A stretch of DNA of 64,000 bases from Paracoccaceae bacterium (GTDB lineage Bacteria; Pseudomonadota; Alphaproteobacteria; Rhodobacterales; Rhodobacteraceae). The translations under genes and the position numbers were made by a program. The stretch covers positions 1-64,000 of the forward strand of contig JACVZW010000058.1 in NCBI GenBank assembly GCA_014654775.1, written 5' to 3'. The first letter of the stretch is position 1, and each line of letters begins with the position of its first letter. The notes beneath the pieces were generated by a model. That model had not been told where the DNA came from, ran no database searches, and was given only the letters and a program-made list of their open reading frames with translations. Shown here in pieces: positions 32,783 through 42,033 of this stretch.

Positions 32783-33505
32783 ATGCTGGTTGCGCGTGGT
32801 CTGACCCGTCGCTTCGGCATGATCACGGCAGTAGATGCCGTCGATCTCGATCTGGCCCCCGGCGATGCCGTGGGGCTGATCGGGCCGAACGGTGCGGGGA
32901 AAAGCACCCTCCTCTCGCTTCTGGCGGGCGATGCTCCGCCGGATGCCGGGTCGTTTGTGCTGGACGGGCGCAGCATCGCGCATCTGCCGCTGCATGCCCG
33001 CGTGCGCGCAGGCATCGCCCGCGCCGCCCAGATCCCCCAGACCTTTGCCCGCCTGACCCTGCGCGAGAATGCCCTCCTTCCGGCGCAGCACGGCGCGCGC
33101 CTTCCGGCCCGCGCGGCACAGCTCTGGGCGGACGAGGTCCTCGCGCTCTGCGGTCTGGCCGACAAAGCCGGGTCCATGGCCGGGGCGCTGGGCCTTCTGG
33201 ACCGCAAGCGTCTGGAACTGGCCAAGGCCGTCGCCGCGCGCCCCCGCGTCCTTCTGCTGGACGAGGTGGCGGCGGGCCTGACCGAACCCGAGATCGCCAC
33301 GATCAAGGCGCTGGTTGATAAGCTGCGCGACGGGCGGGCGGTGGTCTGGGTGGAACATATCCCCTTCGCCTTGCGCGGCACCTGCGCCCGGCTGGTGGTG
33401 ATGGACAAGGGGGCCAAGCTTCTGGACGGCCCCTTCGACGAAGTCTGGTCCCATCCCGACCTGCAACGCATCTACATGGGGGTCGCCGATGGGCGCGCGG
33501 CTTGA
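32783..33505 (+). CDS. LivG-type ABC transporter ATPase
   Basis: About 240 residues: Walker A GPNGAGKST, Q-loop region AAQIPQTFARLTLREN, Walker B VLLLDEVAAGLTE and the H-loop VVWVEHIPFAL. The signature motif is degenerate: GALGLLDRKRLELAKAV in place of LSGGQ, as is usual for LivG. It pairs with the next ATPase to energise branched-chain-type uptake. It overlaps the LivF gene by 17 nt. Confidence 0.88.
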   Translation: MLVARGLTRRFGMITAVDAVDLDLAPGDAVGLIGPNGAGKSTLLSLLAGDAPPDAGSFVLDGRSIAHLPLHARVRAGIARAAQIPQTFARLTLRENALLPAQHGARLPARAAQLWADEVLALCGLADKAGSMAGALGLLDRKRLELAKAVAARPRVLLLDEVAAGLTEPEIATIKALVDKLRDGRAVVWVEHIPFALRGTCARLVVMDKGAKLLDGPFDEVWSHPDLQRIYMGVADGRAA

Positions 33506-34193
33506 GATCACGGACCTGACCGCCGCCTACGGCGAATTCCGCGCCCTGTCCGGGCTTTCCCTGACCATCGCGGCGGGAGAGACGCTCGCGCTGGTGGGCG
33601 CCAACGGCGCGGGCAAATCCACGCTGATGAAGGTGCTGACCGGGCTGATGGGCGGCTGGCAGGGCCGCGTCACGCTGGGCGACGCGCCGCTGCGCCCCGG
33701 CGATCCGCGCGCCGCCTCGGCCCGCGGCATCGCGCTGGTGCCGGAAGGGCGGCTGCTCTTCGACAGCCTGACCGTGGAGGAAAACCTTCTGATCGGCGCC
33801 TCGGGGCGCAGGGGGCCATGGGACATCCCCGCCATCCTGTCGCTCTTTCCGGTGCTGACAGAGAAGCGCCGCGCGCGCCCCTCCACCCTGTCCGGCGGCC
33901 AGCAGCAGATGGTGGCCATCGGGCGGGCGCTGGCCTCCAACCCCGACGTCCTTCTCTGCGACGAGATTTCGCTCGGCCTGTCCCCCCGCGTGGTGGACGA
34001 GGTCTATGCCGCTCTTGCCCGCGTCCGGGCCGCAGGCGTGACCATGGTCATCGTGGATCAGGACATCGGCCGCGTGGCGGGCAGGGCCGACCGTGTCGCC
34101 TGCCTCTTCAAGGGCCACATCACCCATCTCGGCCCGGCGGCAGGCACCACCCCCGCCAGCCTGCACGACGCCTATTTCGGAGCGGCGGCATGA
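33489..34193 (+). CDS. LivF-type ABC transporter ATPase
   Basis: About 234 residues: Walker A GANGAGKSTLMK, VPEGRLLFDSLTVEENL, signature LSGGQQQMVAIGRAL, Walker B VLLCDEISLGLSP, H-loop TMVIVDQDIGRV. Its stop overlaps the LivH start as ATGA. Confidence 0.9.
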   Translation: MGARLEITDLTAAYGEFRALSGLSLTIAAGETLALVGANGAGKSTLMKVLTGLMGGWQGRVTLGDAPLRPGDPRAASARGIALVPEGRLLFDSLTVEENLLIGASGRRGPWDIPAILSLFPVLTEKRRARPSTLSGGQQQMVAIGRALASNPDVLLCDEISLGLSPRVVDEVYAALARVRAAGVTMVIVDQDIGRVAGRADRVACLFKGHITHLGPAAGTTPASLHDAYFGAAA

Positions 34194-35056
34194 TCGCGAC
34201 ATTGGCCGACATCCTTTTCCAGGGCCTCACGCTGGGCGGGCTTTACGGCATGATCGGCGCGGGTCTGGCGCTCAGCTACGGCATCCTGAAGGTCGTGCAG
34301 CTGGCGCATGGCGAATTCATCACGCTGGGGGCCTTCCTCGCCGTGGGCGCGGTGGCACTGGTGCCGTGGCTCCCTTTGCCCGCCGCGCTGGCGGCGGCCT
34401 TCGTGGGCTGTGCCGCGCTGGGCGTGGTCACTCAGGCGGCGGCGGTGGAACGCGCCATGTCCTTCCGCGATCCGGTCGTGCCGATGCTGGTCACCTTCGG
34501 GCTGTCCATCATCCTCAGGAACGGGCTCGTCGAAACCGTCGGGGCCGATCTGCGCGGCCTTGATATCGGCGGTCTGGCGCAGGCCAATGTCACCATCGCG
34601 GGGCTGACCCTCGGCCTTCTGCCGCTGGTGTCGCTGGGCATCGCGCTGGTGGCCTTTGCGGGATTGGGCCTTCTGGTCTTCCGCACCCGATTGGGGCGCG
34701 AAATCCGCGCCGTGTCAGACCGGCCCGACATCGCCGCGCTGATGGGCATCCGCGTCACCCATGTGCATCTGATCGTGGCCGGGCTGTCGGCGGGCCTTGC
34801 CGCCATCGCGGGCGTGCTTCTTGCCATGCGGGCGAGCGTCTCGCCCTTCTCCGGCATCGGGCATCTGCTGATCGCCTTCGAGGTGGTGGTGCTGGGCGGC
34901 CTCGGCTCCATCAAGGGGGTGCTGCTGGCGGGGCTTCTGCTGGGCATGACGCAGGTCATCAGCGCGCGGATCGATCCCAATGCCGGGCTCCTTTATGTCC
35001 ATCTCGTCTTCTTCGCGGCCCTCGTCTGGCGCGCCCTGCGCGGGGGGCTGCGCTGA
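34190..35056 (+). CDS. LivH-type ABC transporter permease
   Basis: About 288 residues, strongly hydrophobic with about eight membrane segments: FQGLTLGGLYGMIGAGLALS, ILKVVQLAHGEFITLGAF, and the late cytoplasmic EAA-like loop RAVSDRPDIAALMGI. ATG 34190 sits in the LivF stop. It forms the channel with LivM. Confidence 0.9.
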   Translation: MIATLADILFQGLTLGGLYGMIGAGLALSYGILKVVQLAHGEFITLGAFLAVGAVALVPWLPLPAALAAAFVGCAALGVVTQAAAVERAMSFRDPVVPMLVTFGLSIILRNGLVETVGADLRGLDIGGLAQANVTIAGLTLGLLPLVSLGIALVAFAGLGLLVFRTRLGREIRAVSDRPDIAALMGIRVTHVHLIVAGLSAGLAAIAGVLLAMRASVSPFSGIGHLLIAFEVVVLGGLGSIKGVLLAGLLLGMTQVISARIDPNAGLLYVHLVFFAALVWRALRGGLR

Positions 35057-36000
35057 TGCGGCGGTTTGAACTCGCGGCCCTGTGCCTCGCCGTGCCTGCG
35101 GCCTTTGCCGCCGCATGGGGCATCGATCCCGGCCTGCAATTCCTGCTGGTCGAGGCGCTCGTCCTCTTCCTGATGGCCCAGATGTGGAACCTTGCCGCGG
35201 GCTATGCGGGGCAGGTCTCCTTCGGCCAGCAGCTTTTCGTGGGGGCAGGGGCCTATGCGCTGTTTGCCATCGCCAATGCCACGGCGGTGCCGGTCTGGGT
35301 GGTGCTGGCGGTGGTGCCGGTCCTTGTTGGGCTGGCGGCCATTCCCCTCGGCATGGTGATGTTCCATCTGAAACACGCCTATTTCGCCATCGGCATGTGG
35401 GTGGTGGCCGAGATCGCGCAGCAATTGGTGCTGATCACCCCGTGGCTGGGCGGCACCGGCGGGCTGACCCTGCGCCCGAACGGCGAACCGATGCAGGGCT
35501 TCCCCGAACAGTTGGTGCTGGGCCTTGCCCTCTTCGGCAGCGTGGCGCTTGTCGTCGGATTGCGGGTCTTCCTGCGCACGCCCATGGGGCTTGCCACGCT
35601 CGCCATGCGCGACAATCCCGCCGCGGCCGAAGGGGCGGGCGTCGACATCCGCCGCCTGCACCTGATCCTCTTCGCGCTGACAGCAGCAGGCACGGCGCTG
35701 GCCGGGGCGATGTATTACACCACCACGCTCTATACCTCGCCGCTCGATGCCTTTCAGGTGAACTGGATCGTCGCCACCATGTTCATCGTCGTCATCGGCG
35801 GCATCGGCACGCTGACCGGCCCCGCCATCGGCACCGTGCTGATGATCACCCTGCGCGAGGTGATGACAGCCTACGGCTTCTCCGGCGACCAATACTGGAT
35901 CGTGATGGGCCTCATCTCTATCGTCACGCTGCTTTTCCTGCCGCGCGGGCTCTGGCCCGCCCTGCAGGCCGTCCTCTCCAGACCAAGGGCCACGACATGA
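35056..36000 (+). CDS. LivM-type ABC transporter permease
   Basis: About 314 residues, hydrophobic. Typical LivM segments are LMAQMWNLAAGYAGQVSFGQQ-like, AYFAIGMWVVAEIAQQLV, MRDNPAAAEGAGVDIRRLHL and IVVIGGIGTLTGPAIGTVLM. It begins within the LivH stop (TGATG) and ends in an ATGA overlap with the amidase, so the whole set is one translationally coupled operon. Confidence 0.9.
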   Translation: MRRFELAALCLAVPAAFAAAWGIDPGLQFLLVEALVLFLMAQMWNLAAGYAGQVSFGQQLFVGAGAYALFAIANATAVPVWVVLAVVPVLVGLAAIPLGMVMFHLKHAYFAIGMWVVAEIAQQLVLITPWLGGTGGLTLRPNGEPMQGFPEQLVLGLALFGSVALVVGLRVFLRTPMGLATLAMRDNPAAAEGAGVDIRRLHLILFALTAAGTALAGAMYYTTTLYTSPLDAFQVNWIVATMFIVVIGGIGTLTGPAIGTVLMITLREVMTAYGFSGDQYWIVMGLISIVTLLFLPRGLWPALQAVLSRPRATT

Positions 36001-37442
36001 CACAGACCGATCCCCACTGGTGGACCGCGACCGAAACGCTGGCCGCGCTGCAGGCACGCCGCATCGGCGCGGTCGAGCTACTGGACCACATGCTCGACCG
36101 TCAGGCCCGCCACGGCGCGGCGGTCAATGCCGTGGTCGAAGTGCAGGCCGATCAGGCCCGGGCCGAGGCGCGCGCCTATGACGCGGGTGCGCGCCGGGGC
36201 GCGCTGGCGGGCCTGCCCATGACGATCAAGGACACGTTCGAAGTGGCGGGCTTTGGCTGCACGGGCGGCATCCCCGAACTGGCCGGACATCGCAGCCCCG
36301 CCGATGCCGATGCGGTGGCCGAATTGCGCAAAGCGGGCGCAGTGGTCTGGGGCAAGACGAACGTGCCGCTCGCCGCCTCTGATCATCAGAGCTACAACCC
36401 CCTCCACGGCGTGACCCGCAACCCGTGGAACCCAGACCGCACGGTGGGCGGGTCTTCGGGCGGGGCAGGGGCGGCGCTGGCCGCCGGCCTGACCGCGCTG
36501 GAACTGGGCAGCGACATCGGCGGGTCTATCCGCGTGCCCGCGCATTACTGCGGCGTCTGGGGCCACAAGCCCAGCTACGGCATCGTCCCGCAGCGCGGCC
36601 ATGTTCCGCCCATGCCCGGCACGCTGACCGACTCGGCGCTGTCCGTCTGCGGGCCGATGGCGCGCAGCGCGGCCGATCTCGACCTCGCGCTGGGCCTTTT
36701 GACGGCGGCACCCACCGAAGGCTGGCACCTGCGCCTTCCCGAGGCGCGGGTGACGGGCCTGACCGGCGCGCGCATCGCGGTCTGGACGGGGGGCAATCCG
36801 GTCGATCCCGACTATGCCGCCGCGATCCATGGCTTCGCGGGCGATCTGGCCCGGGCCGGGGCCAAGGTCACGCCCCTTGATGCCGCACCGCTGCCGTTGG
36901 ACGGCGACAGCGATCTCTACATCGCGCTTCTCTTCGCCACGATCGGCGCCGACCTCCCGCCCGAGGCGCTGGACGCCTATGCCACCGCCGCAGCGGCCTT
37001 CCCAGCAGACAGCCTGCCCGCCCGCGTGGCCCGCGCAACGAAGTCGAGCCACGGCCACTACATGCACCTCTACGAACGCCAGCAGCGCCATATCGCGGCA
37101 TGGGCCGCGTGGTTCCAGTCCTTCGATGCGCTGATCTGCCCCGTGGCGATGAACGTGGCCTTCCCGCATCAGACCGAGGATGGCCACGGCCCCATTCCGC
37201 AGATGTTCCGCACCCTCGCCGTGGGGAACGAGGAACGGCCCTACATGGAAAACCTGTTCTGGCCGGGCATCGCCACGCTCGCTCATCTGCCCGCCACCGC
37301 GCGGCCCCTGCCGGGCAAGGTGCATGGCATGCCAGCGGGCATCCAGATCATCGGCCCCGCCTTTGGCGACCGCACCACGCTGGCCCTCGCCCGCGCAATG
37401 GATGCCGCGTTCGGCGGCTTCTCCCCGCCGCCGGGGTTCTGA
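35997..37442 (+). CDS. Amidase signature family enzyme
   Basis: About 481 residues, amidase signature superfamily: catalytic Lys in GLPMTIKDTFE, the Ser-cis-Ser region VGGSSGGAGAALAAG, nucleophile in GSDIGGSIRVPAHYCGVWGH. It hydrolyses an amide, carbamate or related bond in the cytoplasm. Being the last gene of a Liv-type uptake operon, it probably acts on the imported compound. ATG 35997 overlaps the LivM stop. Confidence 0.88.
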   Translation: MTQTDPHWWTATETLAALQARRIGAVELLDHMLDRQARHGAAVNAVVEVQADQARAEARAYDAGARRGALAGLPMTIKDTFEVAGFGCTGGIPELAGHRSPADADAVAELRKAGAVVWGKTNVPLAASDHQSYNPLHGVTRNPWNPDRTVGGSSGGAGAALAAGLTALELGSDIGGSIRVPAHYCGVWGHKPSYGIVPQRGHVPPMPGTLTDSALSVCGPMARSAADLDLALGLLTAAPTEGWHLRLPEARVTGLTGARIAVWTGGNPVDPDYAAAIHGFAGDLARAGAKVTPLDAAPLPLDGDSDLYIALLFATIGADLPPEALDAYATAAAAFPADSLPARVARATKSSHGHYMHLYERQQRHIAAWAAWFQSFDALICPVAMNVAFPHQTEDGHGPIPQMFRTLAVGNEERPYMENLFWPGIATLAHLPATARPLPGKVHGMPAGIQIIGPAFGDRTTLALARAMDAAFGGFSPPPGF

Positions 37443-38041
37443 CGACAGTCCGTCCTTCGTCCTGACCTTCGGCTCGTCGATCCCTGTCCCCAGCGGCGCT
37501 TTCGGTCCTACTGGGCGCAGCCATGGCACCGAAGCAAGGCGCATGACGCTGGACCTCGGCAAAAGCTTCCTGCGCGACGGCAGCAGCGCCTTGCCCCATG
37601 TCGTCTCTTCGTCGCCGGACACCAACACGGCCTCCAGCCACTGCTCGGGCGACGCGGTTCCGGTCAAGGTCCCCGCCCAGAACAGCATGGCTGATTTCAG
37701 AATCGGTCCCCTCGGCCATGGGCACAAGCAGATCAAGCTGGACGTGACTCATGGCGCCTTCTGTGGCGGCATCGCCTCCGCCCATCAGGTGCAGATGGGC
37801 CTCGGCTTCACCCGCCCCTCACCGGAGGAAGAGTTGAACCTCGACCGCACAGATGATGTCACGGCGCGAATTTCGCTCGGCGGCTCGATCCTGCAGGTCG
37901 CTTGCTCAAGCCCGCACAGCGGGCAGTGCAGTGTAACTTCTGCGCGGCACCGCAAGGCCTCCTGTCCTGACTACCCCAAAAGAATAGGTGTCACCTCGGC
38001 GATGGTCAGGTAATCTGCAACCTGAGGTGAAGGAGGGACAT
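37443..38041 (+). other. 600-nt stretch with no supported gene, then leader of the next gene
   Basis: Frames are open here on both strands but none gives a recognisable product. A minus-strand frame (37736 down into the amidase gene) has a passage with AMLFWAGTLTG and EQWLEAVLVSGDE that might be a decayed gene. The last 20 nt hold the AAGGAGG ribosome site of the gene at 38042. No terminator was identified for the amidase operon. Confidence 0.35.
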
Positions 38042-38545
38042 ATGCTGGTTGTCCGCGGACTGCTCTGTGCCGGAACCGTCTTGGCCGCTCTCGAGGCTGC
38101 GGCTGATCCCCTGCCTGTCCCCTCCGGCGATGTCGTTCTCACCATCACCGGCAGCATCGCCGAAACCAACGCCGACGATGTCGCGCGCTTCGATCTTGCG
38201 ATGCTGCAGGACTTGACCGCCACCCGGATCGAGACGACGACGATCTGGACCGAAGGCCCGCAGGTCTTCGAAGGTGTCTCCCTGATCGCCCTAATCGATG
38301 CGCTGGGCGCCGAAGGCAGCGTCATCGCGGCCTCCGCACTGAACGATTACACGGTGGAAATCCCGCTGTCCGACGCCATTCCGGGCGGGCCGATCCTTGC
38401 CTATGCGCAGAATGGCGAACCGCTGTCGGTGCGCGACAAGGGCCCGCTCTGGGTGGTCTATCCCTATGATTCCAAGCCGGAATACCAATCAGAGGTGATC
38501 TACGCCCGCTCCATTTGGCAGGTGAAACGGATGGAGATCCGCTGA
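38042..38545 (+). CDS. Small periplasmic molybdopterin-binding-domain protein
   Basis: About 167 residues. The N-terminus is a signal peptide (MLVVRGLLCAGTVLAALEAAADP). The rest matches the oxidoreductase molybdopterin-binding fold in short form (VLTITGSIAE, FDLAMLQDLTA, TTIWTEGPQVFEGVSLIAL, VEIPLSDA, DKGPLWVVYPYD). Such short proteins lack the cofactor-binding cysteine and are of unknown role, possibly linked to sensory or redox systems. ATG 38042 follows AAGGAGG. Confidence 0.75.
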   Translation: MLVVRGLLCAGTVLAALEAAADPLPVPSGDVVLTITGSIAETNADDVARFDLAMLQDLTATRIETTTIWTEGPQVFEGVSLIALIDALGAEGSVIAASALNDYTVEIPLSDAIPGGPILAYAQNGEPLSVRDKGPLWVVYPYDSKPEYQSEVIYARSIWQVKRMEIR

Positions 38546-38645
38546 TCCTCCCGCTTGCCCCGGCCGCGCCTGTCGCCCATATCTGCCGGGTGAGGGCCAT
38601 GGCCCGACGCAACACCGGGCGGGACGGCTCGGCGGAAAGGCCAAT

Positions 38646-40079
38646 ATGACCATCGCCTTCGACAATTCTTGGGTCCGCGACCTGCCCGGCACCTATCTGG
38701 CGGTGACGCCCGCCCCGGCCCCCGCGCCGCGCCTGCTGGCCTTCAACCGCGCGCTCGCCGCGCAACTGGGTCTCGATCCCGATGCCCTCGAAGCTGTGGC
38801 CGCCGAAACTTTCTCCGGCAACCGCCTTCCCGACGGGGCCGAACCCGTGGCGCAGGCCTATGCCGGTCATCAGTTCGGTGGCTTCTCTCCCCAGCTTGGC
38901 GATGGCCGCGCGCTCTTGCTGGGCGAGGTGCTGGCTCCGGACAGCCGCCGCTTCGACATCCACCTCAAAGGGTCGGGCCGCACGCCCTTCGCCCGGGGCG
39001 GCGACGGCAAGGCCGCCGTCGGCCCCATGCTGCGCGAGTATCTGATGGGCGAGGCGATGGCCGCGATGGGCATCCCCACCACCCGCGCGCTGGCCGTGGT
39101 GGCCACCGGTGCCCCGGTCCTGCGCGAAACCGAGCTTCCGGGGGCCGTCCTTGCCCGCGTCGCCTTCAGCCATATCCGCGTGGGCAGCTTCCAGTTCTTC
39201 GCCGCGCGCGGCGACCATGCGCAGGTGAAACGGCTGGCCGATTACACCATCGCCCGCCACGACCCCGATCTGGCCGGGGCCGAGAACCCCTATCTCGCCC
39301 TTTTCGACGCCGTCATCGCCCGGCAGGCGCGGCTGATCGCGCAATGGATGGGGGTGGGCTTCATCCATGGCGTGATGAACACCGACAACATGGCGCTCTC
39401 GGGCGAAACCATCGATTACGGCCCCTGCGCCTTCATGGAGGGCTATGCCCCCGGCACCGTCTTTTCGTCGATCGATCACGGCGGGCGCTACGCCTATGCC
39501 AACCAGCCGCTGATCCTCGGCTGGAACCTCGCCCGTCTGGCCGAGGCGCTTTTGCCGCTGTTCGACGAAGATCAGGACCGCGCCGTGGACAAGGCCAACG
39601 CGGCCCTCGAAGGCATCGCCGCCCGCTACCGCGCCGAATGGGTGGCGGTGATGCGCGGTAAGCTGGGCCTTGCCGGGGCGGAAGACGGCGACGGCGCGCT
39701 GGCCGACGGCCTTCTCGCCGCGATGGAAGGGCAGGGGGCCGACTGGACCCTCACCTTCCGCCGTCTGGCAGGTGCCGTGGGGGGTGATGCCACCAACCTT
39801 GCGCCGCTCTTCGGCAACCCGGCCAAGCTGCATGACTGGCTGCCGCGCTGGCAGGCCCGCCTTGCCCCCGATGCTGCCGCCCGCATCCGCGCGGCCAATC
39901 CCGCGGTGATCCCCCGCAACCACAAGGTCGAAGAGGCGCTGAACGCCGCCACCGCAGGCGACATGGCCCCCTTCCACGCCCTCCTCGCCGCCATAACCCG
40001 GCCCTATGACGAGGCCGAGGCCTACATGCTGCCCGCCCCCCAAGGCTTCGGCCCGCATGTCACCTTCTGCGGGACCTGA
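38646..40079 (+). CDS. selO: SelO/YdiU protein adenylyltransferase
   Basis: About 477 residues of the UPF0061/SelO pseudokinase family: AGHQFGGFSPQLGDGRALLLG, FDIHLKGSGRTPFARGGDGKAA, REYLMGEAMAAMGIPTTRAL, GFIHGVMNTDNMALSGETIDYGP. SelO transfers AMP to Ser/Thr/Tyr of target proteins, notably under oxidative stress. The C-terminus ends FCGT: the cysteine takes the place of selenocysteine in eukaryotic SelO. A clear single gene with no obvious operon partner. Confidence 0.93.
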   Translation: MTIAFDNSWVRDLPGTYLAVTPAPAPAPRLLAFNRALAAQLGLDPDALEAVAAETFSGNRLPDGAEPVAQAYAGHQFGGFSPQLGDGRALLLGEVLAPDSRRFDIHLKGSGRTPFARGGDGKAAVGPMLREYLMGEAMAAMGIPTTRALAVVATGAPVLRETELPGAVLARVAFSHIRVGSFQFFAARGDHAQVKRLADYTIARHDPDLAGAENPYLALFDAVIARQARLIAQWMGVGFIHGVMNTDNMALSGETIDYGPCAFMEGYAPGTVFSSIDHGGRYAYANQPLILGWNLARLAEALLPLFDEDQDRAVDKANAALEGIAARYRAEWVAVMRGKLGLAGAEDGDGALADGLLAAMEGQGADWTLTFRRLAGAVGGDATNLAPLFGNPAKLHDWLPRWQARLAPDAAARIRAANPAVIPRNHKVEEALNAATAGDMAPFHALLAAITRPYDEAEAYMLPAPQGFGPHVTFCGT

Positions 40080-40137
40080 CCCAAGCACTGCCAAAGCCAC
40101 GTTGACGCAAGGCCCATCGCGCGCCATCGTCGGCACC

Positions 40138-40692
40138 ATGAATCCGCGTTCCGACATCCATGACCGGCTGGCCGCCTCCCTGCGCGAGGCGCGCAAGGCG
40201 CGCGGCCTCTCGCTCGACGCGGTGGCAAAGCTTTCCGGCGTGTCCCGCTCCATGGTCAGCCAGATCGAACGCGGCGAAAGCTCGCCCACCGTCGCCACGC
40301 TCTGGAACCTGACGCAGGCGCTTCAGGTGGATTTCGCAGGCCTTCTCGAAGGCCGCCCCGCCCCGGGGATCGAAATCACCCGCGCCAGCGCCGCCCCCGT
40401 CATCGCCCGCAGCCCCGGCGTGCGTATCCGTATCCTCTCCCCCGCCGAAGCGGTGGGCGAGCATGAGGTCTATGACCTCTCCTTCGAACCCGGCGCGACA
40501 CTCATCTCCGATGCCCATTCCCCGGGCTGCCGCGAACATCTGACCGTGGTGGAAGGCGCGCTCTCCGTCCAGTCGGGCGAAGATGCCGAAGACCTCGGTC
40601 CCGGCGACACCGCCCGCTACGCCGCCGACCGCCCCCATGCCATCCGTGCCGGGGCAAAGGCGCGAGCGATCCTCATCGTGCAGGGCAGCTGA
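40138..40692 (+). CDS. XRE-family regulator with C-terminal cupin domain
   Basis: About 184 residues: XRE HTH at residues about 8-62 (RLAASLREARKARGLSLDAV, VSRSMVSQIERGESSPTVAT, LWNLTQALQVDFAGLL) and a cupin sensor domain (HLTVVEGALSVQSGEDAEDL, GDTARYAADRPHAIRAG). ATG 40138 gives a normal N-terminus. It lies 149 nt upstream of kbl-tdh in the same direction, and may regulate it. Confidence 0.86.
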   Translation: MNPRSDIHDRLAASLREARKARGLSLDAVAKLSGVSRSMVSQIERGESSPTVATLWNLTQALQVDFAGLLEGRPAPGIEITRASAAPVIARSPGVRIRILSPAEAVGEHEVYDLSFEPGATLISDAHSPGCREHLTVVEGALSVQSGEDAEDLGPGDTARYAADRPHAIRAGAKARAILIVQGS

Positions 40693-40732
40693 TCGCCCCG
40701 GCCTCGTGCGCGGTGGCAGCGATGCAGCTGAG

Positions 40733-40799
40733 CATTTGGGCAAATGTGAACAGGCATTTCCGTTTTCACGGAGGCCAATCCGTGATATTGACATTTGGG
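40733..40799. promoter_or_regulatory. Operator-like repeats upstream of kbl-tdh
   Basis: Inverted repeat CATTTG-GG-CAAATG (40733-40746), then a second copy of the half CATTTGGG at 40792-40799, 59 nt from the first. Between them lies another perfect inverted repeat TCACGGA-n6-TCCGTGA (40766-40785). Such layering suggests cooperative binding by one or two regulators ahead of the threonine-degradation operon. Confidence 0.55.
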
Positions 40800-40841
40800 A
40801 GATTTCTCGCGTAAATCCGCCAAAACGGAGGAATATCCGCC

Positions 40842-42032
40842 ATGTCGGACAAGACCGCCTTTCTGTCCCACCTGACCACAGTCCTTCAGGGCATCGACCG
40901 CGACGGGCTGATGAAGCGCGAACGCCTCATCACCGGGCCGCAGGGCGCGCGGGTGGACATGGCGGGGCGGCGGATGCTGAACCTCTGCGCCAACAACTAT
41001 CTCGGCCTTGCCGATGATCCGCGCCTCATCGCGGCGGCAGAGACGGCGATGCAGGATCACGGCTATGGCATGGCCAGCGTCCGCTTCATCTGCGGCACGC
41101 AGGACATTCACCGTGCGCTTGAAACCCGTCTCGCCCGGTTCCTCGGCGCCGAGGACAGCATCCTCTTCGCCGCCTGTTTCGATGCCAATGGCGGGTTGTT
41201 CGAACCTCTTCTCGGCCCGCAAGACGCCGTCATCTCCGACGCGCTGAACCATGCCAGCATCATCGACGGCATCCGCCTCTGCAAGGCGCGCCGCTACCGC
41301 TATGCCAATTCCGACATGGCCGATCTTGAGGCGCAGTTGATCAAGGCCCGCGAAGACGGCGCGCGCTTCCTCCTGATCGCCACGGACGGCGTCTTTTCGA
41401 TGGACGGCTATCTGGCCAAGCTGCCGGAAATCACCGCGCTGGCCGAACGCCACGGCGCGCTGGTGATGGTGGACGATTGCCACGCCACGGGATTCATGGG
41501 GCCGCAGGGGCGGGGCACGCCTGCCCATTTCGGCGTGAAGGTCGATATCCTGACCGGCACCTTGGGCAAGGCGCTGGGTGGCGCGCTGGGCGGCTATATC
41601 GCAGGCCCCCAGCCCGTGATCGACCTTCTGCGCCAGCGCGCGCGGCCCTATCTTTTCTCCAACGCCCTGCCGCCCGCTGTGGTGGGTGCAGCCCTTGCCG
41701 CGCTCGACATCGTCGAAGGCGCGGATGACCTGCGCACCCAACTTTTCGCCAATGCCGCCTATTGGCGCGCAGGCCTGCAGGCGGCAGGCTTCCGCCTCCT
41801 GCCCGGCGAACATCCCATCATCCCCGTCATGCTGGGCGAGGCGAAGCTGGCACAGGCCATGGCGCAAGACCTTGCCCAACGCGGCGTGCATGTGGCGGGG
41901 TTCTTCTTCCCCGTCGTGCCGCAGGGACAGGCGCGCATCCGCACGCAGATGAACGCGCGGCTGACGCAAGACGATCTGGATTTCGGGCTGGAGGCCTTCA
42001 CGCAGGCCGGCCGCGCGCTGGGGGTGATTTGA
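40842..42032 (+). CDS. kbl: Glycine C-acetyltransferase (2-amino-3-ketobutyrate CoA ligase)
   Basis: About 396 residues, PLP-dependent alpha-oxoamine synthase family: [83 protein letters not shown] and the PLP lysine in [15 protein letters not shown]. It splits 2-amino-3-oxobutyrate with CoA to glycine and acetyl-CoA. One nucleotide separates it from tdh. The start is preceded by a GGAGG-type site (CGGAGGAATATCCGCC). Confidence 0.95.
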   Translation: MSDKTAFLSHLTTVLQGIDRDGLMKRERLITGPQGARVDMAGRRMLNLCANNYLGLADDPRLIAAAETAMQDHGYGMASVRFICGTQDIHRALETRLARFLGAEDSILFAACFDANGGLFEPLLGPQDAVISDALNHASIIDGIRLCKARRYRYANSDMADLEAQLIKAREDGARFLLIATDGVFSMDGYLAKLPEITALAERHGALVMVDDCHATGFMGPQGRGTPAHFGVKVDILTGTLGKALGGALGGYIAGPQPVIDLLRQRARPYLFSNALPPAVVGAALAALDIVEGADDLRTQLFANAAYWRAGLQAAGFRLLPGEHPIIPVMLGEAKLAQAMAQDLAQRGVHVAGFFFPVVPQGQARIRTQMNARLTQDDLDFGLEAFTQAGRALGVI

Positions 42033-42033
42033 C

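Noticed and set aside
31312-33471. 719-codon minus-strand frame opposite the binding protein and LivG gene
   Set aside because: Shadow of high-GC coding sequence; both genes on the plus strand have clear family motifs.
38322-40298. 658-codon minus-strand frame opposite SelO
   Set aside because: Opposite a clearly coding, motif-rich selO; no motif in the antisense product.
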